A DNA stretch of 64,000 nt from Seonamhaeicola sp. (GTDB lineage: Bacteria > Bacteroidota > Bacteroidia > Flavobacteriales > Flavobacteriaceae), in NCBI RefSeq assembly GCF_028281565.1, contig NZ_JANQJQ010000021.1:310001-374000 (forward strand), written 5' to 3'. The position numbers were made by a program, and so were the translations under genes. The notes beneath the pieces were generated by a model that made no database searches, had not been told where the DNA came from, and was given only the letters and a program-made list of their open reading frames with translations. Each line of letters begins with the position of its first letter. The first letter of the stretch is position 1. Below are positions 52,499 through 60,940 of this stretch, piece after piece.

Positions 52499-52520
52499 AT
52501 TCGTGAATTCGTGGCGACAA
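52499..52520. repeat. Right inverted repeat of the GxxExxY cassette
   Basis: ATTCGTGAATTCGTGGCGAC plus AA lies 5 bases before the GxxExxY ATG and 2 bases after the stop of the next upstream gene. It pairs with 52095-52116. Confidence 0.75.
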
Positions 52521-52522
52521 CT

Positions 52523-53086
52523 TTATTTGCGTTTAATCTTTACAATACCATCATTGCTCAGTTTAATAATGGACGAAGGTTTAGCACAAATTTTTTCGCG
52601 ATGCAAATTTACAACATAGTCTACTCCTTTTAAAACATCAGGAGTTATTTCTTTGAAAGATTTAGGTGTTGGTTGCCCACTAATATTAGCAGAGGTTGAT
52701 ACAATGGCCCCGTTGAACTTTCTTGATAACCAATAGCAAAAATCGTCATCGGGGATCCTGATGGCAATAGTGCCATCGTCAGCAATTAAATTTGGTGCTA
52801 AATTTTGGGCATCGTCATATATAATGGTAGTGGGTTTATCTGTAACATCGATAATACTATGTGCAGCGAATGGGATTTCTTTTACATATTTTTTCAGCAT
52901 TCTGTCATCGGCCACCAGGCAGATTAAGGCCTTACTGTCTTCGCGCTGCTTTAATTCATATACTTTTTTTACAGCTTCTTCATTTGAAGCATCACAGCCA
53001 ATACCCCAAACGGTATCTGTAGGGTAGAGTATGAGTCCGCCTTCTTTTAAGACCTGTATGGCTTTTTGTATTTCCCGGTTGATCAT
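52523..53086 (-). CDS. L-threonylcarbamoyladenylate synthase (TsaC/Sua5 family)
   Basis: The enzyme makes threonylcarbamoyl-AMP for the t6A37 modification of ANN-decoding tRNAs. The 187-residue protein matches the YrdC fold: GGLILYPTDTVWGIGCDASN, LKQREDSKALICLV (KxR...SKP-like substrate motif), TIAIRIPDDDF and AIVSTSANISGQPTP. It lacks the C-terminal Sua5 domain, so it is TsaC/YciO-like. Its ATG overlaps the glf stop (ATGA), which couples the two, although their functions are unrelated. Confidence 0.9.
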   Translation of the reverse strand: MINREIQKAIQVLKEGGLILYPTDTVWGIGCDASNEEAVKKVYELKQREDSKALICLVADDRMLKKYVKEIPFAAHSIIDVTDKPTTIIYDDAQNLAPNLIADDGTIAIRIPDDDFCYWLSRKFNGAIVSTSANISGQPTPKSFKEITPDVLKGVDYVVNLHREKICAKPSSIIKLSNDGIVKIKRK

Positions 53087-54201
53087 GATGACATGGTATG
53101 ATGAAATTCCTTTTCCGCTTTTTTCAGTGCAGAAGCTATTATTTGGTGCATGTCGTAATATTTGTATTCCGCTAAACGCCCGCCAAAAATAACATCAGGT
53201 TCATGTGCTGCCAAATCCCGATATTTTTGATATCTGCTTTGGTTTTCTTTATTATTTATAGGGTAATACGCTTCTTTTTCATGCGTCCATTGTTCCGGGT
53301 ATTCTCTTGTTATAACCGTATGGTTTTGTTTGCCAAACTCAAAATGTTTATGTTCAATTATCCTTGTAAATGGAACCTCCAGGTCACTATAGTTTACCAC
53401 AGCATTGCCCTGAAAGTTAGTTTCGTTTAAATGCTCATGTTCAAAACGTAAGGACCTGTATTCTAATGCCCCGTACTTATAATTAAAATAGGCGTCAATG
53501 GGCCCGGTAAAAACTATTTTTTTTGCTTTAGCGCTTAATTCCTCCTTGTGATCTAAGAAATTTGTGTTTGTAAGCGTATCTATGCCATTTAATAGGCCCT
53601 CTACAATTTTGTTGTAGCCACCAATCGGGATCCCCTGGTAAATATCATTGAAATAATTGTTGTCAAAGGTATATCGTATTGGGAGCCTTTTTATAATGAA
53701 TGCGGGAAGCTCAACAGCTTTTCTTCCCCATTGCTTTTCTGTATATTCCTTGATCAGGGTTTCATAAATATCTTTTCCTACCAAAGAAAGTGCTTGTTCT
53801 TCCAGGTTTTTTGGATTTTTATAGCCATATTTTTTTACCTGATCATCAATTATTTGTTTGGCTTCAGCAGGTGTTTTTACATTCCAAAGCGCATGAAAAG
53901 TGTTCATGTTAAAGGGCAGGTTGTATAATTTACCCTTTGAAATTGCTAATGGTGAATTAACATAATTGTTAAACGTTGCAAATTGGTTCACGTAGTCCCA
54001 AATGGCTTTGTCATTTGTATGGAAAATATGAGCGCCATATTTGTGGACATTGATACCATCAACATTTTCACAATAGACATTACCGCCCAAATGCGGTCTT
54101 TTATCAATGACAAGGCAGGTTTTATGCCTCTTTTTTGCCTCATGGGCAAATACGCTGCCAAAAAGGCCGGCGCCAACAATTAAATAATCATACATTTGCA
54201 T
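53083..54201 (-). CDS. glf: UDP-galactopyranose mutase
   Basis: Glf interconverts UDP-galactopyranose and UDP-galactofuranose using reduced FAD. The 372-residue protein begins with the FAD motif YLIVGAGLFGSVFA and has VIDKRPHLGGNVYCENVDGI, KYGAHIFHTND, the mobile-loop region KEYTEKQWGRKA and the end IFGGRLAEYKYYDMHQIIAS. Presence of glf implies galactofuranose in a surface glycan. The divergent neighbour is a probable galactofuranosyltransferase. Start ATG 54201; a second ATG at 54195 is possible. Confidence 0.96.
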   Translation of the reverse strand: MQMYDYLIVGAGLFGSVFAHEAKKRHKTCLVIDKRPHLGGNVYCENVDGINVHKYGAHIFHTNDKAIWDYVNQFATFNNYVNSPLAISKGKLYNLPFNMNTFHALWNVKTPAEAKQIIDDQVKKYGYKNPKNLEEQALSLVGKDIYETLIKEYTEKQWGRKAVELPAFIIKRLPIRYTFDNNYFNDIYQGIPIGGYNKIVEGLLNGIDTLTNTNFLDHKEELSAKAKKIVFTGPIDAYFNYKYGALEYRSLRFEHEHLNETNFQGNAVVNYSDLEVPFTRIIEHKHFEFGKQNHTVITREYPEQWTHEKEAYYPINNKENQSRYQKYRDLAAHEPDVIFGGRLAEYKYYDMHQIIASALKKAEKEFHHTMSS

Positions 54202-54267
54202 CGCATATTAACCAATGGTTATATTATGCAATAATATTACTAAATAGTTAAAAAAAATAGTTTGTTA

Positions 54268-55320
54268 ATGTATTATATATCTAAAAACTATAAATCGTTG
54301 TTTAGTGCAGCAGGAAAAGCCAAGACGGATTATGAATATGTTTTAAATAAAATGGGTTTTATAAACCTTGGTTTTAAACAATCCAGTATTCCTAATTCTA
54401 CCATTGGTGCCATAAAAAATTTCTTCGGTATAACTTTGGCTTTGATAAAATTACCATTTGGGGCCATTTTATGTACACAATATCCCATTAATAAATACAG
54501 AAAGTATATTCTGTTGGTAGCTAAAATAAAACGGTGTAAAATTATAACACTGATACATGACGTGAGGTTTTTAAGAGGAAGAACCAGGGACAGGGAAAAA
54601 GAACTGACCAAGTTGAAAAAGTCTGATGCTATTATTGTTCATAATTTGGTTATGAAGAACTGGTTTTTGGATCATAATATAGACAGAGACATCATCTCTT
54701 TAGATCTATTCGATTATATCTCAGAACTAAGGCCGGATCAAAATGACCATGTCACTGCCAATGGTAAATATGGAATAGTCTATGCCGGAGGCATGAGTGG
54801 TGAAAAGAATTCCTATTTATATGATTTTGACACCCTAAGTAATTCCAACTACTACTTAAATTTATACGGCAAAGGTTTTGAAGAGGACCAAAGAAAAGTA
54901 GATCAAAAAGATTCGATACTTACCTATCATGGCGCTTTACCTTCAGATAAAGTAGCTTTTAGTATAAAAGGCCATTTTGGATTGGTATGGGATGGCCCTT
55001 CAACCAAAACCTGTACCGGACGATTTGGGGAATATTTAAGATTTAACAACCCACATAAAACGTCTTTGTATCTTTTAAGCGGGTTGCCTGTAATTATTTG
55101 GAATGAGGCTGCTTTAGCACCTTTTATAGTTGATAATAATTTAGGAATAGGGATTTCAAATTTAGAAACATTAGAAGCGGTTTTAAGTGGGTTGTCTAAA
55201 GCGGACTATGACAAGATGAAGAAAAGTGTTATTGAGTTTCAGGATAAGGTGATGTCCGGATATCATGCTGAAACAGCAACACGTAAAGCCGCGGCATTAC
55301 TTAAAGGGTCTATGGATTAA
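54268..55320 (+). CDS. Galactofuranosyltransferase, WbbI-like
   Basis: The 350-residue protein starts MYYISKNYKSLFSAAGKAKT and has a GT-B fold pattern: CKIITLIHDVRFLRG and KKSDAIIVHNLVMKNWF in the N-terminal half, YGIVYAGGMSGEKN and HYG-type GALPSDKVAFSIKGHFGLVW with RFGEYLRFNNPHKTSLYLLS in the C-terminal half. This matches the beta-1,6-galactofuranosyltransferase (WbbI/GtfC-like) family. The neighbouring glf, 66 bases away and divergent, would supply UDP-Galf. ATG 54268 is chosen over a TTG at 54262. Confidence 0.8.
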   Translation: MYYISKNYKSLFSAAGKAKTDYEYVLNKMGFINLGFKQSSIPNSTIGAIKNFFGITLALIKLPFGAILCTQYPINKYRKYILLVAKIKRCKIITLIHDVRFLRGRTRDREKELTKLKKSDAIIVHNLVMKNWFLDHNIDRDIISLDLFDYISELRPDQNDHVTANGKYGIVYAGGMSGEKNSYLYDFDTLSNSNYYLNLYGKGFEEDQRKVDQKDSILTYHGALPSDKVAFSIKGHFGLVWDGPSTKTCTGRFGEYLRFNNPHKTSLYLLSGLPVIIWNEAALAPFIVDNNLGIGISNLETLEAVLSGLSKADYDKMKKSVIEFQDKVMSGYHAETATRKAAALLKGSMD

Positions 55321-55331
55321 ATATTGTGTTT

Positions 55332-56087
55332 ATGTTTAATGAAGTACATGGGGATTATCTGGATATTGAAGACAAGCTTTTAAGCATTATTAATAATTTT
55401 GAATCTGAAGGTGAAATTTTCATCTCCGGAAGGAATACTATCAAACTTTTTAAGGTTAATGATCTTGTTATTAATGTTAAGGCCTTTAAAGTGCCTAACC
55501 TTATTAACCAAATTGCATATAATTTTTTTAGAAAAAGTAAGGCGCAACGGTCTTTTGAATATGCCAATAAGCTTTTGGAAATGCATATTGGAACCCCCAA
55601 ACCACTGGCTTATTTTGAATTTAAATCCAGACTGTTGTTCAAGCAAAGTTTTTACGTGACTGAACATTTAGATTGTGATTATACCTATAGAGACCTGATA
55701 AAGGATTTTGACATTCCCGGCCATCAAAAAATTCTGGAAGCTTTTACCCGGTTCACCTTTAGTTTGCACGAAAAGGGTATCCATTTTTTAGATCATTCTG
55801 CCGGAAATACCCTTATAAAAGGGCAGGGTGGTACGTATGAATTCTATTTGGTAGACCTGAATAGAATGCGGTTTGTACCTATGGATTTTGAAGCCAGAAT
55901 TAAGAATTTTTCCAGGTTAACCCCTCATAGATCTATGGTTGAAGTGATGAGTCGCGAGTATGCCAAATGTTCCGGTGAAGATTATGATAAAGTCTTTAAA
56001 CTAATGTGGAAGGAAACGGAAGACTATCAAAAAAAATATCACAGAAAAAGACGATTAAAAAGGAAACTTAAGTTTTGGAAGCAATAG
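55332..56087 (+). CDS. Lipopolysaccharide core kinase (KdkA/WaaP-like)
   Basis: The 251-residue protein has a kinase fold of the Kdo-kinase type: a beta-lysine in LVINVKAFKVPN, GTPKPLAYFEF, FYVTEHL, the catalytic loop GIHFLDHSAGNTLI (with Asp and Asn) and the metal aspartate in YLVDLNRMRF. Such enzymes phosphorylate Kdo or heptose in LPS inner core at the cytoplasmic face. The C-terminal tail is very basic. ATG 55332 is preferred to a GTG at 55326. It follows the galactofuranosyltransferase by 11 bases. Confidence 0.85.
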   Translation: MFNEVHGDYLDIEDKLLSIINNFESEGEIFISGRNTIKLFKVNDLVINVKAFKVPNLINQIAYNFFRKSKAQRSFEYANKLLEMHIGTPKPLAYFEFKSRLLFKQSFYVTEHLDCDYTYRDLIKDFDIPGHQKILEAFTRFTFSLHEKGIHFLDHSAGNTLIKGQGGTYEFYLVDLNRMRFVPMDFEARIKNFSRLTPHRSMVEVMSREYAKCSGEDYDKVFKLMWKETEDYQKKYHRKRRLKRKLKFWKQ

Positions 56088-56088
56088 T

Positions 56089-56844
56089 TTATTCTCTATT
56101 TCTGCGCAATAACCAGAGCTTTACATACCTCATAAATATCACATAGGCCTGTATATAACCTATGGTGAATCCTACAACACCATCTCTAAACCCACTTTGA
56201 ACGACATAATGTTTAAAGAATCCCCAAAATGGCTTAATTACAAAATGATACGGTGTTAGCACACCTGTTTTTTTGTCATAATCTTTTGCCTGCCACCAGG
56301 CGTAACGGTTCATTTTTTCAATATACTTGTCAAAAGTAATGTATGTATTGTGATAAAACTTTTCTTTTAATTTGCCAACCTGGCCCTTTACAATAATTTC
56401 AGCATGGACATGTTTGTCTTCATACTTACAAAAATCGCGTTTAAAAAGTCTAATGACTTTATCATTCCTCCAGCCACTATAATATACCCTTTCCCCCATG
56501 AAATGATTGTTGCGCCCTATCCAAAACGCCATTATATCTAAGGGAGGATCATTTAAAATGCCTTGAATTTCATTTTTAAGTTCAGGGGTTACGCGCTCAT
56601 CAGCATCTACTAACAAAATCCACTCATGCTCTGCCTGAGGGATGGCCCAATTTTTTTGAGAAGCAGAATAATGATAGTCTCGTCTTAAAACTCTTGTGGC
56701 AAGTTCCTGTGCTTTTTCAAAAGTTCCATCGATACTGTAACTGTCAACAACTAAGATTTCGTCAGCAAAATTTACGGAGTCAATGACCCCTTCAATATTG
56801 TGAATCTCATTTCCGACAGGGATTAGGGCTGTGAGTTTTTGCAT
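56089..56844 (-). CDS. Glycosyltransferase family 2, WaaE/KdtX-like
   Basis: The 251-residue protein has the GT-A pattern: TALIPVGNEIHNIEGVIDSV, EILVVDSYSIDGTFEKA, RDYHYSASQKNWAI, and the DxD motif in ILLVDADERVTPEL. The segment HAEIIVKGQVGKLKEKFYHN and the C-terminal hydrophobic/basic end resemble the LPS core glucosyltransferases of the WaaE type. It converges with the KdkA-like kinase with a 1-base gap. Likely adds a hexose to the inner core. Confidence 0.88.
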   Translation of the reverse strand: MQKLTALIPVGNEIHNIEGVIDSVNFADEILVVDSYSIDGTFEKAQELATRVLRRDYHYSASQKNWAIPQAEHEWILLVDADERVTPELKNEIQGILNDPPLDIMAFWIGRNNHFMGERVYYSGWRNDKVIRLFKRDFCKYEDKHVHAEIIVKGQVGKLKEKFYHNTYITFDKYIEKMNRYAWWQAKDYDKKTGVLTPYHFVIKPFWGFFKHYVVQSGFRDGVVGFTIGYIQAYVIFMRYVKLWLLRRNRE

Positions 56845-56899
56845 ATGTAGCTAATTGTTGGTGAAAATAATTATTTTTACAACGATTTTATATTTTTTT

Positions 56900-57727
56900 A
56901 TGTCAAAACCCAGTATTTCAGTTATTATAAGCACTTACAATTCCGAAGCATGGTTAGAAAAAGTACTTTGGAGTTATGAAGCTCAGGTTTTTAAGGATTT
57001 TGAGGTGGTAATTGCAGATGACGGTTCTAAACAACCGACATTTGATTTAATAGACAAAATGAAATCTGAGGTGCATTACCCCATCATTCATGTCTGGCAT
57101 GAAGATAACGGGTTTCAGAAATCACAGATTTTAAACAAGGCCGTTGTAGCTTGCAATGCTGATTATATTTTGATGAGTGATGGCGATTGTATTGCCAGAG
57201 AGGATTATGTTAAGATCCATGTAGATAGAAAAGAAAAAGGCTATTTCCTGTCCGGTGGCTACTTTATGTTGCCAATGAACATTTCCAGGTTAATTTCTAA
57301 AGAGGATATTTTATCCCAAAGGTGTTTTGATGTGAAATGGTTAAAACAGAACGGGTTAAAATCGTCTTTTAAAAATAATAAGTTGACAGCTAAGGGCTTA
57401 AAAAGTAAAGTTTTAAATGCTGTAACACCAACAAATGCCAGCTGGAATGGGCATAATGCTTCCGGTTGGAAAGCAGATATTTTAAAAATAAATGGTTTTG
57501 ATGAGCGTATGCAATATGGTGGACAGGATAGAGAGTTAGGAGAACGTTTATTTAATCTTGGTATAAAATCAAAACAAATTAGGTATAGTGCCGTATGCCT
57601 GCATTTAGACCATCCAAGAGGTTATAAAACTAAGGAGTCCATTGATAAAAACCTTGCTATCAGGGCTACTACCAAAAAAGAAAAACGGGTTTGGACAGAC
57701 TTTGGGATAAAGAAACACAAGACATGA
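56900..57727 (+). CDS. Glycosyltransferase family 2 with Glyco_transf_7C-like end
   Basis: The 275-residue protein begins MSKPSISVIISTYNSEAWLE and has DFEVVIADDGSKQPT, the metal motif in DYILMSDGDCIARED, NASWNGHNASGWKADILKIN and DERMQYGGQDRELGERL, the last resembling galactosyltransferase C-terminal domains (ED/QDxELxxRL). ATG 56900 is chosen; the longer in-frame extension back to 56855 uses TTG and would lie at the promoter. The sugar transferred is unknown; context suggests LPS or a capsule-like glycan. Confidence 0.88.
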   Translation: MSKPSISVIISTYNSEAWLEKVLWSYEAQVFKDFEVVIADDGSKQPTFDLIDKMKSEVHYPIIHVWHEDNGFQKSQILNKAVVACNADYILMSDGDCIAREDYVKIHVDRKEKGYFLSGGYFMLPMNISRLISKEDILSQRCFDVKWLKQNGLKSSFKNNKLTAKGLKSKVLNAVTPTNASWNGHNASGWKADILKINGFDERMQYGGQDRELGERLFNLGIKSKQIRYSAVCLHLDHPRGYKTKESIDKNLAIRATTKKEKRVWTDFGIKKHKT

Positions 57728-57737
57728 AACATATGGC

Positions 57738-58643
57738 TTATATGGCTGTTATTTCTTTAATCCCATGCTTTGGAAGTTCAGGTAACTTAATGTAATTGCC
57801 TATAATTTTGTTGTATTCCGGAGGATAAAACTCATATCTGCCATCAGCCGGATAAAATGTCATCTCTCCAAAAATTATTTTACCATTTACAGAGTAAAAA
57901 TCTACACGAACAAAAGGAAATTTATTCGAAAGTATTTTCGCCAATTTTATCATTTCGGTAAAATTTTCCGGTTGCGGAACTTCCTTTTGTGTCACTTTTA
58001 TGGGGTCACAAAATTCAACCCTGTTCCAATCCAAATCATAAAAGGCCCTTTGGTGGTCTACCTCTCTGTCTAAATCCACCTGAACAAATTTTGGTTCCCC
58101 ATGGAAACAAAAGAATTTGTAATCAGTAAGGTCCTTTTTACCAATTTCAGATAAAAACTTTTCGGCTATTAATCGCGGTTTTACATTTTTATAAGCCCAT
58201 TCTAGCCCACCTCTATAGTATTGATTTTTTCTTAGCCATTTTCTCATGAGAAAATAAGCTTTTCTTTTATTCAGTTTAGACTTTTCAGGAACAATTAAAT
58301 TAAAATTATAGCCATGAACCCCTTTTATAACGAACTTATCCGGCAATTTTTCAAAGTCTACTTCAGAGGCACTGTCATAAACATCAATTAATTCATTTAG
58401 GTATTGCGCCCCTATTTTATCTTTTACATAGTCCCTAACTGAATATTTGTCTACCAGCTGCGTTAATATTGGAGGATGGTAATAAACCTTTAACCAGGAA
58501 ATTTTTTGATTAAACTCTATTGGGTTATCAAGATCCAGTTTTTTGCCGGAATAATATTCGTAATAGATTTTTACGTACAGATCCGGTGGTAAAAACTTGA
58601 GCTTTTTAATTAATCCATAGATCGTTTTTTTAAGGACATTCAT
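57738..58643 (-). CDS. TupA-like ATP-grasp protein
   Basis: The 301-residue protein matches the TupA-like ATP-grasp family (PF14305): LDLDNPIEFNQKISWLKVYY, KYSVRDYVKDKIGAQYLNEL, LPDKFVIKGVHGYNFNLIV, the ATP-binding AEKFLS segment, DYKFFCFHGEPKFVQVDLDR and FVRVDFYSVNGKIIFGEMTF. The family is found in surface-polysaccharide clusters, where it is thought to add amino acids or similar groups by amide bonds. It closes the glycan island; dapD is 43 bases upstream on the same strand. Confidence 0.88.
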   Translation of the reverse strand: MNVLKKTIYGLIKKLKFLPPDLYVKIYYEYYSGKKLDLDNPIEFNQKISWLKVYYHPPILTQLVDKYSVRDYVKDKIGAQYLNELIDVYDSASEVDFEKLPDKFVIKGVHGYNFNLIVPEKSKLNKRKAYFLMRKWLRKNQYYRGGLEWAYKNVKPRLIAEKFLSEIGKKDLTDYKFFCFHGEPKFVQVDLDREVDHQRAFYDLDWNRVEFCDPIKVTQKEVPQPENFTEMIKLAKILSNKFPFVRVDFYSVNGKIIFGEMTFYPADGRYEFYPPEYNKIIGNYIKLPELPKHGIKEITAI

Positions 58644-58686
58644 TATAACCCAATAAAGTTTATATGTTTACATTTACAAGCATTGG

Positions 58687-59502
58687 TTAAACTGCCACAT
58701 CATGCTCACGTAAAGCATCGTTTAACGAAGTTTTCTTGTTGGTACTTTCTTTACGTTTTCCAATGATCAATGCACAGGGAACATTATAGCTGCCGGCAGC
58801 AAATTCTTTAGCATAACTTCCGGGAATAACCACAGAACGTGCCGGAACTTTACCTCTCATTTCAATAGGTTCATCACCGGTAACATCAATAATTTTAGTA
58901 CTCATAGTCAACACTACACCTGCACCTAAAACAACTTCTTTTTCTACATGAACCCCTTCAACAACAATACAACGGGAACCAACAAACACATTATCCTCAA
59001 TAATCACAGGGGCCGCTTGCAATGGTTCTAGAACACCACCAATGCCAACACCACCAGATAAATGCACGTTTTTGCCTATTTGAGCACAACTGCCAACGGT
59101 AGCCCAGGTATCAACCATGGTACCTTCATCAACATAAGCCCCAATGTTTACGTAACTGGGCATTAAAATGGTACCACTTGAAATATAAGCGCCATGTCTG
59201 GCTACAGCATGAGGAACCACTCTGATCCCTTTTTCTTTATAACCGGTTTTTAACGGGATTTTATCGTGAAACTCCAACGGACCGGCTTCAATGGTTTCCA
59301 TTTGTTGAATTGGAAAATAAAGTACCACGCCTTTTTTTACCCATTCATTAACTTGCCAACCCCCTTCAACAGGTTCTGCTACTCTTAACTCGCCTTTGTC
59401 TAATAGATCAATTACGGTTCTTATAGCAGACGTAGTCTTTTCTTCTTTTAAAAGATCCCTGTTATCCCAGGCCGCTTCAATTATTTGCTGTAATTCTGTC
59501 AT
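58687..59502 (-). CDS. dapD: Tetrahydrodipicolinate N-succinyltransferase
   Basis: DapD transfers succinyl from succinyl-CoA to tetrahydrodipicolinate on the path to diaminopimelate and lysine. The 271-residue protein has an N-terminal helical domain and a left-handed beta-helix of hexapeptide repeats: GTILMPSYVNIGAYVDEGTM, TWATVGSCAQIGKNVHLSGG, VGIGGVLEPLQAAPVIIEDN, FVGSRCIVVEGVHV. The length is typical. It uses the succinylase branch, complementing lysA at 24 kb. A consensus -7 box lies at 59520. Confidence 0.96.
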   Translation of the reverse strand: MTELQQIIEAAWDNRDLLKEEKTTSAIRTVIDLLDKGELRVAEPVEGGWQVNEWVKKGVVLYFPIQQMETIEAGPLEFHDKIPLKTGYKEKGIRVVPHAVARHGAYISSGTILMPSYVNIGAYVDEGTMVDTWATVGSCAQIGKNVHLSGGVGIGGVLEPLQAAPVIIEDNVFVGSRCIVVEGVHVEKEVVLGAGVVLTMSTKIIDVTGDEPIEMRGKVPARSVVIPGSYAKEFAAGSYNVPCALIIGKRKESTNKKTSLNDALREHDVAV

Positions 59503-59519
59503 CTGTATTTAATTTTTGG

Positions 59520-59527
59520 CAAAAGTA
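59520..59527 (-). promoter_or_regulatory. -7 box TACTTTTG of dapD
   Basis: CAAAAGTA on the plus strand reads TACTTTTG on the minus strand. It places the transcript start about 11 bases before ATG 59502. Confidence 0.6.
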
Positions 59528-59929
59528 CATGAATTTTTTTATTTAAAAATTGACAAAAACCAAATGACAAAATTTACAGGCTACCATAGCGGTTACTGAA
59601 GTAAAATCAAGTTTTACTGGTTTTTTACAAAATTTGGCTTTTACAGCAGAAATATAATCGGTATCACTTAAAAAAGGCATTTAAGAATCGTAATAAGAAT
59701 TAAAAAAACAGCCGCGTTTTTTATCTGAAATTGTATGCATTTTACGGAAGCCTCAAAGTAAATTTCCCTTTGAAGCAAAAATTAATATCGATGAACTACA
59801 TTTTTGGTGTTTTTAATCGGTTAACACAAGCACTTGAACTATTCGTCGATGTTTTCGATACGATTTTCTAATAAACGAAAATTCTATGTTCTACAACTAT
59901 TTTTTTGCACGTAACCTTTAAGCTCGATA
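59528..59929. other. Intergenic stretch with one tiny ORF
   Basis: No gene of normal length is present. A 26-codon frame at 59791-59871 (MNYIFGVFNRLTQALELFVD then VFDTIF) would give an amphipathic peptide; no -7 box was found at the right distance. The sequence TCGTCGATGTTTTCGATACGA occurs in it. Confidence 0.4.
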
Positions 59930-59937
59930 TATATTTG
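59930..59937 (+). promoter_or_regulatory. -7 box TATATTTG of the small secreted protein
   Basis: TATATTTG matches TAnnTTTG and lies 24 bases before ATG 59962. It rules out a longer start at 59905, which would precede the promoter. Confidence 0.55.
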
Positions 59938-59961
59938 AACCATCAAAAACAACCCAAGTCA

Positions 59962-60273
59962 ATGAAAACAAGATTTTACATATTATTCGTTTTATTACTT
60001 TCTTTTTCTTTTGCAAATGCGCAAAGTACTGACAAGACTGTAACAGTTGAAACTGATAAGACTATTTCTGTTTCTGAAGATAACAGTGATAAGGTTGTTG
60101 CTAATGATACCTTAAACACTTCAAAAGAAGAAGTATTGTTGATTAGCGAGGAGGAGTTAAGAGAATCTATTGCTCGTACCGCTAGTGATATCAGAACGTA
60201 TTTTAACAGAGTAAGAAATGTTGAAAACATTACATTACTGTTCCCAAAAATAAATAAAGCAAAAAAAGCTTAA
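59962..60273 (+). CDS. Small secreted protein of unknown function
   Basis: The 103-residue protein has a signal peptide MKTRFYILFVLLLSFSFANA with cleavage near residue 20, a Thr/Asp/Glu-rich middle with repeated TDKTVTVETDKTISV-like strands, and a helical basic end (EELRESIARTASDIRTYFNR; INKAKKA). No family is recognised. It has its own promoter and terminator. Confidence 0.65.
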   Translation: MKTRFYILFVLLLSFSFANAQSTDKTVTVETDKTISVSEDNSDKVVANDTLNTSKEEVLLISEEELRESIARTASDIRTYFNRVRNVENITLLFPKINKAKKA

Positions 60274-60305
60274 TATTTATAGTATTAATAAGTAGGTTTA
60301 ACTTT

Positions 60306-60339
60306 AAAAAGGCTGTCTGTAAAAAGGCAGTCTTTTTTT
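60306..60339 (+). terminator. Terminator of the small secreted protein gene
   Basis: AAAGGCTGTCT pairs with AGGCAGTCTTT through two G-U pairs and is followed by a run of T. Confidence 0.7.
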
Positions 60340-60390
60340 ATTGAAAAAAGACTTCAGGGTTTCCTCAAGATATCTGTTGAATCCGGAATG

Positions 60391-60423
60391 GTCATCCCGA
60401 ACTTGTTTCGGGATTCGGGATCT
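60391..60423 (+). repeat. Dispersed repeat, family III
   Basis: GTCATCCCGAACTTGTTTCG followed by GGATTCGGGATCT contains the hairpin ATCCCGAA (60394-60401) / TTCGGGAT (60407-60414). It is a common type of intergenic palindrome and lies just upstream of the ruvX promoter. Confidence 0.65.
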
Positions 60424-60451
60424 AAATAAAGCGTTTACATAAATTCTTTAC

Positions 60452-60459
60452 TATTTTTG
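60452..60459 (+). promoter_or_regulatory. -7 box TATTTTTG of ruvX
   Basis: TATTTTTG matches the consensus and precedes ATG 60474 by 14 bases; a GTG at 60459 overlaps the box, so it is not the start. Confidence 0.55.
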
Positions 60460-60473
60460 TGCAAATTAATTTG

Positions 60474-60884
60474 ATGGCCAGAATATTAGCAATTGATTAC
60501 GGAACCAAAAGAACAGGCTTAGCTGTAACAGATGAATTACAGATAATTGCTTCCGGTCTGACTACAGTTAGCACAAAAGAGCTCATAACGTTTTTAAAAG
60601 ACTATACCAGTAAAGAGCAGGTTGAATTATTTTTGATAGGAGAACCAAAACAAATGGATAATACGGCTTCTGAAAGTGAAGTTTTTATCCAGAAGCTCAT
60701 TGAGGTTTTAAAAAGCGAATTCCCTAATATTCCCAATCAGAGAGTTGATGAACGTTTCACGTCCAAAATGGCATTTCAAACCATGATCGATAGCGGATTA
60801 AAAAAGAGTCAGCGAAAGAATAAAGCTTTAATAGACGAAATTAGTGCAACGCTTATCCTTCAAAGTTATTTATATTCCAAATAA
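60474..60884 (+). CDS. ruvX: Putative pre-16S rRNA nuclease / Holliday junction resolvase (RuvX/YqgF)
   Basis: The 136-residue protein has an RNase H fold: MARILAIDYGTKRTGLAVTD (first catalytic Asp), FLIGEPKQMDNTASESE, VDERFTSKMA (Glu) and ALIDEISATLILQSYL (last Asp). E. coli YqgF matures the 5' end of 16S rRNA; a resolvase role has also been proposed. ATG 60474 is used. def follows in the same direction but has its own -7 box. Confidence 0.92.
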   Translation: MARILAIDYGTKRTGLAVTDELQIIASGLTTVSTKELITFLKDYTSKEQVELFLIGEPKQMDNTASESEVFIQKLIEVLKSEFPNIPNQRVDERFTSKMAFQTMIDSGLKKSQRKNKALIDEISATLILQSYLYSK

Positions 60885-60909
60885 ATACCGTCAATAAAAT
60901 ATAGTATTG

Positions 60910-60917
60910 TATTTTTG
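60910..60917 (+). promoter_or_regulatory. -7 box TATTTTTG of def
   Basis: TATTTTTG, 23 bases before ATG 60941, matches TAnnTTTG. Confidence 0.55.
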
Positions 60918-60940
60918 CAGCATTAATAGCTCATTTACTT

